A DNA stretch of 64,000 bases. It comes from Methyloradius palustris (lineage in GTDB: Bacteria > Pseudomonadota > Gammaproteobacteria > Burkholderiales > Methylophilaceae). A program made the translations under genes and the position numbers. The stretch covers positions 496,001 to 560,000 of the forward strand of contig NZ_AP024110.1 in assembly GCF_019703875.1 (NCBI RefSeq), read 5' to 3'. A model generated the notes under the pieces. That model searched no databases. It had not been told where the DNA came from and was given only the letters and a program-made list of their open reading frames with translations. This document shows positions 17,119 through 26,124 of this stretch, one piece after another (positions within the stretch are counted from its first letter, which is position 1; the number at the start of each line of letters is the position of its first letter).

Positions 17119-18528
17119 ATGAATTTCTCTCAATTTTTAATTATATTAAAAGTTCGTATTAAGATTTTTATTATTGCCATATTTGTTACCGTTTTGACGG
17201 CTACTGTTGTGAGTTTTTTATTGCCTAAAACTTACACAGCGACAGCTACACTTGTGCTTAATTATAAAGGTACAGATCCGGTTACTGGAGTTGTTGTGCC
17301 TGGGCAGCTAATGCCTGGATACCTGGCAACCCAAGTAGACATTGTACAAAGTGAAAATGTGGCACTTAAAGTGGTTGATATGCTTAAGCTTGCCGAAAGT
17401 GAAGATGCTAAACAAAATTTTTATAATGCCACTGCAGGTCGTGGAGATATACATGACTGGTTAGCTGCATTGTTGTTAAAAAAACTCGCGGTTACTCCTT
17501 CCAAAGAGAGTAGTGTTTTAGAAATAACCTTCAAAGGACAGGAGCCTAACTTTGTAGCTGCTGTAGCTAATGCATTTGCTGAGGCTTACCAACAAACTAG
17601 TATTCAATTGAGAGTAGAACCTGCACAAAAGGGTGCAATTTACTTTGGACAGCAAACAAAAATATTCAGAGATCGATTAGAAGAGGCGCAAGCCAAAGTT
17701 TCTAAATTTCAACAAGAAAATGCAATTACAAATGCAGACGGCCAGTTAGACGTTGAGACAAATCGCTTGAATGAGCTGACTACTCAACTGGTTTCTGTTC
17801 AATCACAAGCGATAGAATCTAATTCACGTCAGCAAAATACGCTTGGAAGTGCTGAGAACTCACCTGATGTAGCATTGAACCCAGTCATACAGAGTTTAAA
17901 AGTAGATGCATCGCGTTCCGAGGCCAAGCTCGCGGACATTGCTCAGCGCGTTGGTAAGAATCATCCTGATTATCAGTCAGGCTTGGCTGAGCTAAATAAA
18001 ATTAATGCGCAGATACAGAATGAAACCAGAAGGACGGCGCTAAGTGTTGGCGGGACAGCAAGTATTAACCGGCAACGTGAAGCAGAGCTTAGAACCGAAG
18101 TCGCGAGCCAAAAATTAAAGGTACTTCAGTTAAACCACTTAAGAGACCAACTTGCTTTGCTTAAACAAGATGTGGATACTGCAGGACGTGATCTCGGTGT
18201 TGTTACTCAGCGCTTTAGCGAAACTAACATTGATGCTCAATCCAATCAGAGCGATATAGCTATTCTAAATTTGGCCAAACCGCCGATTTCTCCTGCAGGG
18301 CCCAAAATTTTACTGAATATTCTTTTATCAATATTTGTTGGTGGTATGGTGGGAGTAGGTTGTTCTTTAATGGCGGAAATATTAGATCGTAGAATTCGAT
18401 CTAGTGAAGATATTATGAATATACTGGACACCAAAGTTCTTGCAGTGATCAGTCCGAAATATGGGAATAAAAAATCAAAGCCTGTAATAGGTGTGGCTGG
18501 TACTTTTAATCGGCTACTTAAGGATTAA
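17119..18528 (+). CDS. epsF: Chain-length determinant protein EpsF (Wzz-like)
   Basis: A 469-residue inner-membrane polysaccharide co-polymerase. It has an N-terminal membrane segment (about 13-37), a Wzz domain (YTATATLVLNYKG), a long periplasmic coiled-coil region (about 175-370; Glu/Gln/Arg-rich), and a second membrane segment (about 392-415, ILLNILLSIFVGGMVGVGCS) followed by a short cytoplasmic tail with DRRIRSSEDI. The separate kinase-like partner EpsG is encoded one base downstream, so EpsF and EpsG together form the chain-length control unit. AAAGGAAG precedes the ATG. Confidence 0.93.
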   Translation: MNFSQFLIILKVRIKIFIIAIFVTVLTATVVSFLLPKTYTATATLVLNYKGTDPVTGVVVPGQLMPGYLATQVDIVQSENVALKVVDMLKLAESEDAKQNFYNATAGRGDIHDWLAALLLKKLAVTPSKESSVLEITFKGQEPNFVAAVANAFAEAYQQTSIQLRVEPAQKGAIYFGQQTKIFRDRLEEAQAKVSKFQQENAITNADGQLDVETNRLNELTTQLVSVQSQAIESNSRQQNTLGSAENSPDVALNPVIQSLKVDASRSEAKLADIAQRVGKNHPDYQSGLAELNKINAQIQNETRRTALSVGGTASINRQREAELRTEVASQKLKVLQLNHLRDQLALLKQDVDTAGRDLGVVTQRFSETNIDAQSNQSDIAILNLAKPPISPAGPKILLNILLSIFVGGMVGVGCSLMAEILDRRIRSSEDIMNILDTKVLAVISPKYGNKKSKPVIGVAGTFNRLLKD

Positions 18529-18529
18529 C

Positions 18530-19411
18530 ATGCAGAATAGCCCTATAAATCCTGGTTCTCAACCAATCAGTCATGATGCTAAATTAGAGCCCAGCATTGG
18601 CAAGCTATTACTCGACTTAGGAAAGTTAAATCCTGACCAAGCTGAGAAAGTACTTAGGCTCCAAAAACTGGAGAGTATCCGGTTTGGGGATGCAGCAATA
18701 AAACTCGGCTTCATTACAGATGCTGATGTACAGCAAGCCTTGTCAGTTCAATTTGACTACCCTTATTTGCAGCCTAATCAAGGTAATTTCCGCAAAGACT
18801 TGGTTTCAGCATATGAGCCGTTCTCAGCGCAGGTAGAGGCATTAAGAGCACTGCGTAGCCAGTTAATACTGCGCTGGTTTAATGAAGGCAACAAAGCATT
18901 GGCATTAGTTGCAGCCAACTCAGGAGAGGGCTGTAGTTACCTTGCATCAAATTTGGCAATCGTGTTTTCTCAGCTCGGCGAGCAAACATTGCTAGTAGAT
19001 GCCAATCTTAGAAATCCTGTTCAACATAAGAACTTCAATCTAACTGAGACAAGAGGCTTATCTGACATACTGATAGGCAGAGCAGGGGTTGAAATTATTA
19101 CTAAAGTTGATTCATTTATGGATCTTTCCATACTCGGAGCAGGAACGGTTCCACCAAACCCGCAAGAATTATTGAGCAAGTTGAGTTTTGTTGAACTGAT
19201 GAATGATTTAACACATCAATACGATGTGGTTATTATTGACACTGCACCAGCTTCTCAAACCTTTGATGCACAGTCTGTTGCAGGCTTATGTGGTGGGGCA
19301 CTAGTTATATCTCGGCTTAATGAAACCAGTCACAAAGATATACAGAACTTGAAAGAGCAGCTAAATGGGGTAGGTGCTCAAATAGTTGGTGCCGTGATAA
19401 ATGATTTCTGA
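18530..19411 (+). CDS. epsG: EpsG, degenerate BY-kinase-like ATPase with GspE-N-like domain
   Basis: A 293-residue partner of EpsF. Residues about 20-80 resemble the GspE N-terminal/MshEN fold (IGKLLLDLGKLNPDQAEKVL, then FGDAAIKLGFITDADVQQAL). The rest is a tyrosine-kinase/MinD-type P-loop domain. Key residues are altered: the Walker A loop reads NSGEGCSYLASN with Cys135 where bacterial tyrosine kinases have Lys (EpsG relatives I recall often have Arg), and the A' motif reads LLVDANLRNP with Asn159 in place of the second Asp. The Walker B-like VVIIDTAPAS is kept. There is no C-terminal Tyr cluster. ATG 18530 fits the family N-terminus. It may act as a scaffold or sensor rather than a kinase. 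Confidence 0.9.
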   Translation: MQNSPINPGSQPISHDAKLEPSIGKLLLDLGKLNPDQAEKVLRLQKLESIRFGDAAIKLGFITDADVQQALSVQFDYPYLQPNQGNFRKDLVSAYEPFSAQVEALRALRSQLILRWFNEGNKALALVAANSGEGCSYLASNLAIVFSQLGEQTLLVDANLRNPVQHKNFNLTETRGLSDILIGRAGVEIITKVDSFMDLSILGAGTVPPNPQELLSKLSFVELMNDLTHQYDVVIIDTAPASQTFDAQSVAGLCGGALVISRLNETSHKDIQNLKEQLNGVGAQIVGAVINDF

Positions 19412-19420
19412 GTGAATATT

Positions 19421-19432
19421 AACAACGTTGTT
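19421..19432. repeat. Perfect 12-bp palindrome between epsG and epsH
   Basis: AACAACGTTGTT lies 51 bases before epsH in a 71-base AT-rich gap. A palindrome without a loop suits a protein-binding site more than an RNA hairpin. Its function is unknown. Confidence 0.35.
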
Positions 19433-19482
19433 TTACTACTAAAGTTTTACCTAAATCCTAGTTTATTAAATCTCAAATACCG

Positions 19483-20394
19483 ATGAAAACGGCTTCATTT
19501 AAGAACATGATGGAGTTTATTCATCAAAAAACGATCATCCCATGGCTAATTCTCGCTGCCGGGCTATCTTTGATGTATGTGCCCAGTTTCATCAATATAT
19601 TCAAAAATGTATGGAATACTGATCGCCAAGCTCATGGCCCCATAGTACTTTTAATTACTTTATGGTTTTTCTATTTCAAGATAAAGCAGATCAAAGACCA
19701 GGATATTGAATATAAGCCTTCGGGATTTTCTGGCTGGATTATGCTGTTTTTGGGTTTGATACTCTATATTCTCGGTAGGTCGCAAAATATCCTCATGTTT
19801 GATATAGGGTCATTAATACTCGTACTTATCAGTCTAATACTTATACTGCTTGGAAGAAAAATTGTTCAGTATTTATGGTTTGCTTTCTTTTTCATGATGT
19901 TCATTATTCCATTGCCAGCTTCGTGGGTCGATGTGGTAACCCAGCCTATGAAAATAGCGGTGTCTTATTCTGTGGAACACATTCTTTATTCCTTTAATTA
20001 TCCGGTAGCGAGATCAGGCGTCATTCTTTTTGTTGGTCAATATCAATTGCTGGTAGCAGATGCGTGTGCTGGATTAAACTCACTTTTTACGCTTGAAGCA
20101 CTAGGGCTACTTTATCTAAATGTTACCCGACATGAGTCACCTCTGCGCAATATTGTCTTGGCTATCCTGATCGTGCCTATTTCATTTGCATCCAACATCA
20201 CTCGCGTGATCATATTGTCTTTAATTACATATTATTTTGGAGATGCAGCAGGCCAAGGTTTTGTTCATGAGTTTTCCGGCGTTGTACTGTTCATGACAGC
20301 GTTGCTGTTAATTATCGGAACAGATTCATTGTTAAGAATGATCTCTTCAATATCTATTCGGCATTCCCAATTAAAATCTAAGAAACCTGTTTAA
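19483..20394 (+). CDS. epsH: Exosortase B (EpsH)
   Basis: Integral-membrane cysteine transpeptidase-like enzyme that recognises and processes PEP-CTERM proteins. The 303-residue protein has about eight hydrophobic segments. The catalytic Cys is in ADACAGLNSLFTLEALGLLY (Cys195), the conserved Arg in SNITRVIILSLITYYFG (Arg241), and a conserved His in FVHEFSGVVLF (His262). The N-terminal region WNTDRQAHGPIVLLITLWFF is typical of the family. EpsI is encoded in a stop-start overlap, and the gene order around it (epsF-epsG-epsH-epsI) is diagnostic of the B-type exosortase. The PEP-CTERM gene at 10309 is a local candidate substrate, and others should exist elsewhere in the genome. Confidence 0.95.
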   Translation: MKTASFKNMMEFIHQKTIIPWLILAAGLSLMYVPSFINIFKNVWNTDRQAHGPIVLLITLWFFYFKIKQIKDQDIEYKPSGFSGWIMLFLGLILYILGRSQNILMFDIGSLILVLISLILILLGRKIVQYLWFAFFFMMFIIPLPASWVDVVTQPMKIAVSYSVEHILYSFNYPVARSGVILFVGQYQLLVADACAGLNSLFTLEALGLLYLNVTRHESPLRNIVLAILIVPISFASNITRVIILSLITYYFGDAAGQGFVHEFSGVVLFMTALLLIIGTDSLLRMISSISIRHSQLKSKKPV

Positions 20395-21107
20395 TGGAAA
20401 CAATCTTTAACGGGTTCCCAAGAATATCGCTTATCAGAAGCTGCATAATCCTCGGATTATTTATACTTGCGTTTACTACCGCATTATTACTAACTCCAAA
20501 ACTCCAATCTAACGATTCGGCACCAGAGTTTGATCAAACTATTCCCAGCGAGTTTGGTGGTTGGAAAGCTATCCCTGATCCATTTATACAAGTCAGTCTG
20601 ACAACCGATAAAAATTACTCGGTTAATCTTCTATATGATCAAGTCTTAATGCGAACCTACGTTAACCAAGAAGGCGGCCGCATCATGCTGGCAATAGCAT
20701 ATGCCCGCGAACAGAGACAGGATGTAAAAATTCATAGACCAGAGGTCTGCTATGTCGCACAGGGTTTCCAGCTGATTAGCCATAACGATAAAGTGCTCAA
20801 TCTGCCGAGTTCAAAAAAGCCAGTGATGGCACACCAGTTGCTTATGCAGAACGATAGTCGCTATGAAGCCATAAGCTATTGGATAAGAATTGGCGATGAA
20901 TATCCAAGTAATGGTATCCAGGCAAGGCTCAAAATATTCAAGGATGGTTTGCACGGGAAAGTTTTGGATGGCGTTCTTGTAAGAGTCTCCACCTCGCTAA
21001 ATGATCAAAGTAGCCTCACGGAAGCCTACCAAAAACAAGAAAAATTTATTTTAGATTTGACCAGCGCACTTAATAAACCGACTGAAGCATTGCTTGTAGC
21101 TCATTAG
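20394..21107 (+). CDS. epsI: Exosortase-associated protein EpsI
   Basis: A 237-residue protein with one N-terminal membrane anchor (about 14-34) and a periplasmic EpsI domain: EFGGWKAIPD, the family core HRPEVCYVAQGFQL (about 116-129), and ISYWIRIGDEYPSNG. EpsI proteins occur as partners of, or fused to, exosortases. Their role is not settled but is linked to polysaccharide or PEP-CTERM processing. The start codon overlaps the epsH stop by one base (TAATG), so the two are translationally coupled and probably work together in the inner membrane. Confidence 0.92.
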   Translation: METIFNGFPRISLIRSCIILGLFILAFTTALLLTPKLQSNDSAPEFDQTIPSEFGGWKAIPDPFIQVSLTTDKNYSVNLLYDQVLMRTYVNQEGGRIMLAIAYAREQRQDVKIHRPEVCYVAQGFQLISHNDKVLNLPSSKKPVMAHQLLMQNDSRYEAISYWIRIGDEYPSNGIQARLKIFKDGLHGKVLDGVLVRVSTSLNDQSSLTEAYQKQEKFILDLTSALNKPTEALLVAH

Positions 21108-21151
21108 ATCACAACACCCTAATAAATCTGTAATGAGAAGGTACTGATATT

Positions 21152-22570
21152 TTGCAAATGAATGCAGCATCCAATGCCAAATGGGTAGCGGTTGGACAAT
21201 CCGCAAGGATTATTTCCCAATTAGGCAATATGTTCATTCTGGCACGCATACTTCCACCATCAGATTATGGTTTGATGGCGATGGCTGGGGTTGCGACGAA
21301 TCTGGCAATACTTTTGCGTGATATGGGAACTGCTGCCGCAGTCATTCAAAAACATGAGCTCAGCCATGAGATAACAAATGCAGTGTTTTGGTTGAATGTC
21401 TGTATGGGGCTAGCAATTGGCCTTGTTCTATTGGCTACATCTCCATTGATAGCTAAAGCTTTCAGAACGCCTGAGTTGATGGGTGTTTTATGTTTTCTTT
21501 CTATGACATATCCGATATCAAGCACCTCGGCAGTGCATCAGGCATTACATGAGCGAAAATCAAGATTCAGACGCATAGCAATGATTGATATTAGCTGTAC
21601 AGTTATTTCCTTAGCTTCAGCAATCATTGCTGCTATCAATGGAATGGGTGTTTATAGTCTCGTGATTCAAACCATTGTAACTACAACCCTAAGTACTGTA
21701 CTTTTGTGGATTTCGTCAGATTGGCGGCCAACTCGATCTGTTGATTTTTCTAGCCTTAAAGAACTGTTCAGATTCAGTAGCAATATGGCTGGCTACCAGC
21801 TAGTCAGTTATTTTTTCAGAAATGCTGACAGTATGGTTATTGGTCGCATATTGGGCTCTACCCTTCTGGGTTTGTATTCCATGGCATCAAAAATAATGAT
21901 GATTCCCGTGCAGAATATCACTTGGGTCTCGGCACGAGCGCTCTTCCCAGTGATGAGCAGACTGCAACATGATATTCCAGAGATGGCAAAACTTTACCTG
22001 AATTCAATAAAAACAATTTCATTCTTAACTGCGCCAATTATGACGGGCTTATTTATTATGCGTTATGAGTTCATAGACTTTTCACTTGGAAGCCGATGGA
22101 CTTTAGTTGCAACTTTGCTAGGTATTCTTGCTCCTGTAGGTTTTATGCAAGCTATCGGCGGAGCTACGGGTCCAGTTTTTATGGCACAGGGTAAAACTTC
22201 TTTACTACTAAAATTTGGTATTTTCAGCACCGTTATATATGTCCTCGCATTTATTTTGGGTAGCAGTTGGGGAGTTGTCGGAGTGGCAATTGGTTATTTA
22301 ATTGCATGCGTCTTTGTAACTATTCCAACTATTTACCTTGCACAAAAGTCACTCGGGCTTGCATATCTTGCTACGTATAAAAGTATTTTTCCGTCTGTAT
22401 TATGGGCATTACTGGCCGCAGCTTTTGTAAGCCTGATTAAGGAATACTTTTTGCTATCAAAGGTTATGTTCATTGATTTGACACTGCAAACTTTAATAGG
22501 CGGCAGCGTATATTTGATTGCTATGTTTTATCTGGCCAAGCCTTACTTTATTAATATTATGAAACGTTAG
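21152..22570 (+). CDS. Wzx-type polysaccharide flippase
   Basis: A 472-residue protein with 12-14 hydrophobic segments and the MOP/oligosaccharide-exporter signature near the N-terminus (GQSARIISQLGNMFILARILPPSDYGLMAM). It should flip undecaprenyl-linked repeat units to the periplasmic face for polymerisation. The TTG start at 21152 has AGAAGG ten bases upstream; an in-frame ATG lies two codons later, but with a 16-base spacing. It begins a close plus-strand group with the glycosyltransferase and kds genes, 44 bases after epsI. Together with the Wzy-like gene at 29600 it indicates a Wzx/Wzy-dependent assembly route. Confidence 0.9.
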   Translation: MQMNAASNAKWVAVGQSARIISQLGNMFILARILPPSDYGLMAMAGVATNLAILLRDMGTAAAVIQKHELSHEITNAVFWLNVCMGLAIGLVLLATSPLIAKAFRTPELMGVLCFLSMTYPISSTSAVHQALHERKSRFRRIAMIDISCTVISLASAIIAAINGMGVYSLVIQTIVTTTLSTVLLWISSDWRPTRSVDFSSLKELFRFSSNMAGYQLVSYFFRNADSMVIGRILGSTLLGLYSMASKIMMIPVQNITWVSARALFPVMSRLQHDIPEMAKLYLNSIKTISFLTAPIMTGLFIMRYEFIDFSLGSRWTLVATLLGILAPVGFMQAIGGATGPVFMAQGKTSLLLKFGIFSTVIYVLAFILGSSWGVVGVAIGYLIACVFVTIPTIYLAQKSLGLAYLATYKSIFPSVLWALLAAAFVSLIKEYFLLSKVMFIDLTLQTLIGGSVYLIAMFYLAKPYFINIMKR

Positions 22571-22576
22571 TCGATC

Positions 22577-23887
22577 ATGCGGACCAATGTACTGTATTTT
22601 GTAATTACTGAAGTTTTCTCCCCTTTCTTTTTAAACATATCGAGAGCTCTTGAGCAGAATTATGCATACAAACCATATTTGGTTTCTTTTCTCCCTACTG
22701 ACCATGCATTTCTAAAGAAGAATAGTCAGCATATTTATCCAAAATCCCTAGATGAAATTGAAAATCAAGTTATAGATGACCACATTTATTCCGATACGGA
22801 GATATTGGAAATGTGCAGCTTCATTAAAAATAAATTTGGTGGAGATTTAAAAGATTGGCGTATTCGGTTGCTTAAAATTACTGCATACGTGATTCGCTTA
22901 ATAGAAGAAAAAGAAATTAATTTAATTGTGATGTGGAATGGGCAAGATTTTGTCGCGCGCACTATTAGTGAAATTGCCAGAAAAAGAAACATCAAATGTA
23001 TTTATATGGAAAACGGATATTTTCCAGGCACACTGCAAGCAGATACTGAGGGCGTAAATTCTGCAGCGTCGGTTGCCAAGCTTGATTTTGATGAGATCAA
23101 AGAGATTCAAAATACAGCAGCTAGTGCGGTAAGTAATGATTTGAAGGTGGAATTGATCCGCAGTACCCCTCTTACTAAGAGTGAGTTAGTGCCAAACTCA
23201 CTTAGGCGGATATTAAATCCTAATTTTTATAAGACTTACCCGGAGTTAAGAGGATCTTCATTGTTATGGGGAAAATTTCTGAATGAACGCAGAAAACGTA
23301 TACCCTTTGATCAAATAGAACTACCACAACAATTTGCTTTTATACCGCTACAGGTGCATGACGATACTCAGATACTCCTGAACTCCCCCCTGTTTGATAA
23401 CCCCAAAGATTTTATTATTCATTGCTATACCGCTATTCGTGAGGCTTTAGGTAGTGACTATCCAATCGTTGTTAAAGAGCATCCTGAAGATATATTTAGG
23501 TATTCATATGATGATATTAGGCAAAAATTTCCAGATATTATTTGGATAAAAAATTTTCCTATAGACGATATCGTAAGTAAGTCTACATTCATTATGGTTG
23601 TGAATTCTTCAGTGGGTTTGCAAGCAATTAAATTACTTAAGCCAACAATAGTATTTGGCGAATCAATCTACTCTAAACCAGAAATTTGTTATTACATCTC
23701 AGATAAATCAGAAACCAAAGAAAAAATACTAAAAGCAGTTTCTAGGATGGATGATGAAATGGAAAGCAATATTAAGCTATACATTAATTTCATTGAGAAT
23801 AAGTTCTTTTTCAGAGGGTCTTGGAAATTGTTATCACACGATAATCTTGTCTCATGCATCAATAAGATACATAACTTATCTTTGTAA
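22577..23887 (+). CDS. Capsule-synthesis (KpsC/KpsS-like) glycosyltransferase
   Basis: A 436-residue soluble protein that I assign to the capsule polysaccharide biosynthesis superfamily from its C-terminal half: YPIVVKEHPED (about 294-304), the acidic YDDIRQKFP, and VVNSSVGLQAIKLLKPTIVFG (about 338-358). The HP and NSS-G elements are the nucleotide-sugar-binding hallmarks of KpsC/KpsS, which are beta-Kdo transferases. The N-terminal half (INLIVMWNGQDFVAR) is a Rossmann-like acceptor domain. It lies 6 bases after the flippase and directly before kdsA and kdsB-kdsC, so CMP-Kdo is a plausible donor. Low-GC codon use stands out from neighbours. Kdo transfer is inference; another CMP- or UDP-sugar is possible. 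Confidence 0.7.
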   Translation: MRTNVLYFVITEVFSPFFLNISRALEQNYAYKPYLVSFLPTDHAFLKKNSQHIYPKSLDEIENQVIDDHIYSDTEILEMCSFIKNKFGGDLKDWRIRLLKITAYVIRLIEEKEINLIVMWNGQDFVARTISEIARKRNIKCIYMENGYFPGTLQADTEGVNSAASVAKLDFDEIKEIQNTAASAVSNDLKVELIRSTPLTKSELVPNSLRRILNPNFYKTYPELRGSSLLWGKFLNERRKRIPFDQIELPQQFAFIPLQVHDDTQILLNSPLFDNPKDFIIHCYTAIREALGSDYPIVVKEHPEDIFRYSYDDIRQKFPDIIWIKNFPIDDIVSKSTFIMVVNSSVGLQAIKLLKPTIVFGESIYSKPEICYYISDKSETKEKILKAVSRMDDEMESNIKLYINFIENKFFFRGSWKLLSHDNLVSCINKIHNLSL

Positions 23888-23936
23888 TCCATTCGAAGCT
23901 TGTCAATATTGTTTAACTAAATTATTAAGGAATAAG

Positions 23937-24776
23937 ATGAATATCTATAAAGGCATCGATCTAGACAACCAAAAAAGCTTTGTACTTTTTGGTGGTATTA
24001 ATGTGCTTGAGGATTTAGACAGTACGCTTCGCGCATGTGAAGAGTATGTAAAAGTGACTACAAAACTCAAAATACCCTTTGTTTTTAAGGCCTCATTTGA
24101 TAAAGCAAACCGCTCATCTATTCATTCTCATCGCGGCCCTGGTCTTGAAGAGGGGCTCCGTTTATTTGAAAAAGTAAAAGCAGCTTTTGGCGTGCCATTA
24201 ATTACTGATGTTCATGAACCATGGCAGGCTGCCCCAGTTGCTGAAGTGATTGATATTTTGCAACTGCCGGCATTTTTAGCTAGACAGACTGATTTGGTTG
24301 TGGCCTTGGCAAAAACAGGTAAACCTGTAAATGTGAAAAAACCACAGTTTTTAAGCCCACATCAAATGCTTAATATTGTTGATAAATTCAAAGAAGCTGG
24401 TAATGACCGCGCGATCCTTTGCGAACGTGGGTCATCCTTTGGCTATGACAATCTCGTCGTAGACATGCTTGGCTTCGGTGTAATGAAGAAGGTATGTAAA
24501 GGCGTCCCAATTATTTTTGATGTTACGCATGCTTTGCAGCAGCGAGAAGCACTTGGTGCTGCATCTGGAGGTAGGCGTGAGCAAGTTGTAGATCTTGCTC
24601 GGGCAGGTATGGCTGTTGGTCTGGCTGGGTTGTTCCTTGAGTCTCACCCTAATCCTAAAGAAGCTAAATGTGATGGCCCAAGTGCCTTACCACTTGATCA
24701 ACTAGAGCCATTTCTAACCCAGATAAAAGCCATTGATGATTTAGTTAAATCATTCTCACCACTTGAAATTGCATAG
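23937..24776 (+). CDS. kdsA: 3-deoxy-8-phosphooctulonate (Kdo-8-P) synthase
   Basis: Condenses arabinose-5-phosphate with phosphoenolpyruvate to Kdo-8-phosphate. The 279-residue TIM-barrel is complete: FVLFGGINVLED near the N-terminus, PFVFKASFDKANRSSIHSHR, GVPLITDVHEPWQ, PAFLARQTDLVVA, KPVNVKKPQF and FDVTHALQQRE. Asn22 sits where metal-dependent enzymes have Cys, so this is the metal-independent class. ATG 23937 is chosen because it has AAGG upstream and gives the family N-terminus; longer in-frame starts run into the preceding gene. It is followed at once by the kdsB-kdsC fusion. Kdo is needed for lipid A in all Gram-negatives, but its place here suggests use in the surface polysaccharide as well. 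Confidence 0.96.
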   Translation: MNIYKGIDLDNQKSFVLFGGINVLEDLDSTLRACEEYVKVTTKLKIPFVFKASFDKANRSSIHSHRGPGLEEGLRLFEKVKAAFGVPLITDVHEPWQAAPVAEVIDILQLPAFLARQTDLVVALAKTGKPVNVKKPQFLSPHQMLNIVDKFKEAGNDRAILCERGSSFGYDNLVVDMLGFGVMKKVCKGVPIIFDVTHALQQREALGAASGGRREQVVDLARAGMAVGLAGLFLESHPNPKEAKCDGPSALPLDQLEPFLTQIKAIDDLVKSFSPLEIA

Positions 24777-24786
24777 GGATATGACA

Positions 24787-26070
24787 ATGGCTCGTGTTGT
24801 AATAGTGATTCCAGCACGCTATGCATCCACTAGGCTGCCAGGGAAACCTCTGCTTGATATCGTTGGTAAACCCATGATTCAACATGTAGTAGAGCGTGCG
24901 CTTGAAGTAAAAGGTGTGGATGCAGTCGTTGTGGCTACTGATGATCAACGTGTGGCAGATGTTGTTAAAGCCTTTGGAGGCAAAGCGCTAATGACGTCTC
25001 CAGATCATCAATCGGGAACGGATCGCCTTGTAGAAGTGATGCATCAATTCCCTGCTGATATTTATTTGAATTTGCAGGGTGATGAGCCATTGGTAAGGCC
25101 TGAAGATCTTTCAGCATTAGTTGAGGCCATGAAAGATAAAAGCACACAGGTAAGCACGCTTTGCCATAAGATCGATATTCATGAGGCAACCAATCCTAAT
25201 TGCGTTAAGGTAATTCTTGATAGTAAGCAACAAGCCATATACTTCAGCCGTTCACCTATCCCATATCCACGCGAAAGCAGTGCAGCCAAATACTTTAAGC
25301 ACATTGGTGTATATGCCTACGCACGCGAGGTGTTAGAAAAATATTCAGAACTACCAAGGCCAATGATTGAAATATCAGAATCGCTGGAGCAGCTAAGGCT
25401 ATTAAACGCTGATATTGCCATTAAAGTAATAGAGGTTGAGCCTACGGGCCCAGGTGTGGATACGCCAGCCGATCTTGAGTTGGTACGTGCAATTTTAGGT
25501 GGTATCAATATCCCTCCAGCACTTACAGAAACTGAATTATTAGCAAATATTAAACTGGTCATTACCGATGTAGATGGTGTGCTTACCGATGGCGGCATCT
25601 ACTATGACGCAACAGGCGAATGCCTCAAGCGTTTCCATGTGCGAGATGGCTTAGGTATCAAAATGTTAGAAGAATGTGGAGTTCGTGTAGCCATACTATC
25701 AGGGCGAGATTCCCCTACTCTCCGCAAGCGTGTATCGGATTTAGGGGTTACCCTGTCGAGTTTTGGCGTTAAAGACAAAGCCGCAGCCTGCAAGGCAATC
25801 ATGGCTGAGGTGAATGTAAGTCCAGAGCAAACTGCTTGTATTGGTGACGATAGTATTGATTTGCCAGCTTTCGAAGTCTGCGGCTTAGCCTATGCGGTTG
25901 CAGACGCTGCGGATTACGTAAAGCAACAGGCTTATAAAACGCTCTCTTTACCTGGTGGAAGTGGGGCGTTTCGAGAGCTATCAGATGCAATATTAAAAGC
26001 GCAAGGAAATGCTGCAGTTTTGGACTCTGCAAAAGGCTTCTCTAGTGTGATGGATCGGATGGTTCAGTAA
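24787..26070 (+). CDS. kdsB-kdsC: Fused CMP-Kdo synthetase and Kdo-8-P phosphatase
   Basis: Two consecutive Kdo pathway enzymes in one 427-residue chain. Residues 1 to about 240 are KdsB (IPARYASTRLPGKPLLDIVG, NLQGDEPL, HIGVYAY), which activates Kdo with CTP. After a short linker (about 240-255), residues about 255-420 are KdsC, a HAD-type phosphatase with the nucleophile motif DVDGVLTDGG (Asp261, Asp263), LSGRDS, and IGDDSIDLPAFEVCG, which removes phosphate from Kdo-8-P. Both active sites look intact. The KdsC step precedes KdsB in the pathway, so the fusion could channel free Kdo. ATG 24787 has the better ribosome-site spacing (AGGG); ATG 24781 is possible. There is no frameshift between the halves. 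Confidence 0.93.
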   Translation: MARVVIVIPARYASTRLPGKPLLDIVGKPMIQHVVERALEVKGVDAVVVATDDQRVADVVKAFGGKALMTSPDHQSGTDRLVEVMHQFPADIYLNLQGDEPLVRPEDLSALVEAMKDKSTQVSTLCHKIDIHEATNPNCVKVILDSKQQAIYFSRSPIPYPRESSAAKYFKHIGVYAYAREVLEKYSELPRPMIEISESLEQLRLLNADIAIKVIEVEPTGPGVDTPADLELVRAILGGINIPPALTETELLANIKLVITDVDGVLTDGGIYYDATGECLKRFHVRDGLGIKMLEECGVRVAILSGRDSPTLRKRVSDLGVTLSSFGVKDKAAACKAIMAEVNVSPEQTACIGDDSIDLPAFEVCGLAYAVADAADYVKQQAYKTLSLPGGSGAFRELSDAILKAQGNAAVLDSAKGFSSVMDRMVQ

Positions 26071-26124
26071 CAGTATCTAAATAAAATTTATGGGGAAACT
26101 GAAAAAGTATACAGAGAGATTAAT

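Noticed and set aside
23751..23936. N-terminal extension of KdsA
   Set aside because: It overlaps the end of the preceding gene, has no KdsA character, and a start with a ribosome site exists at 23937.
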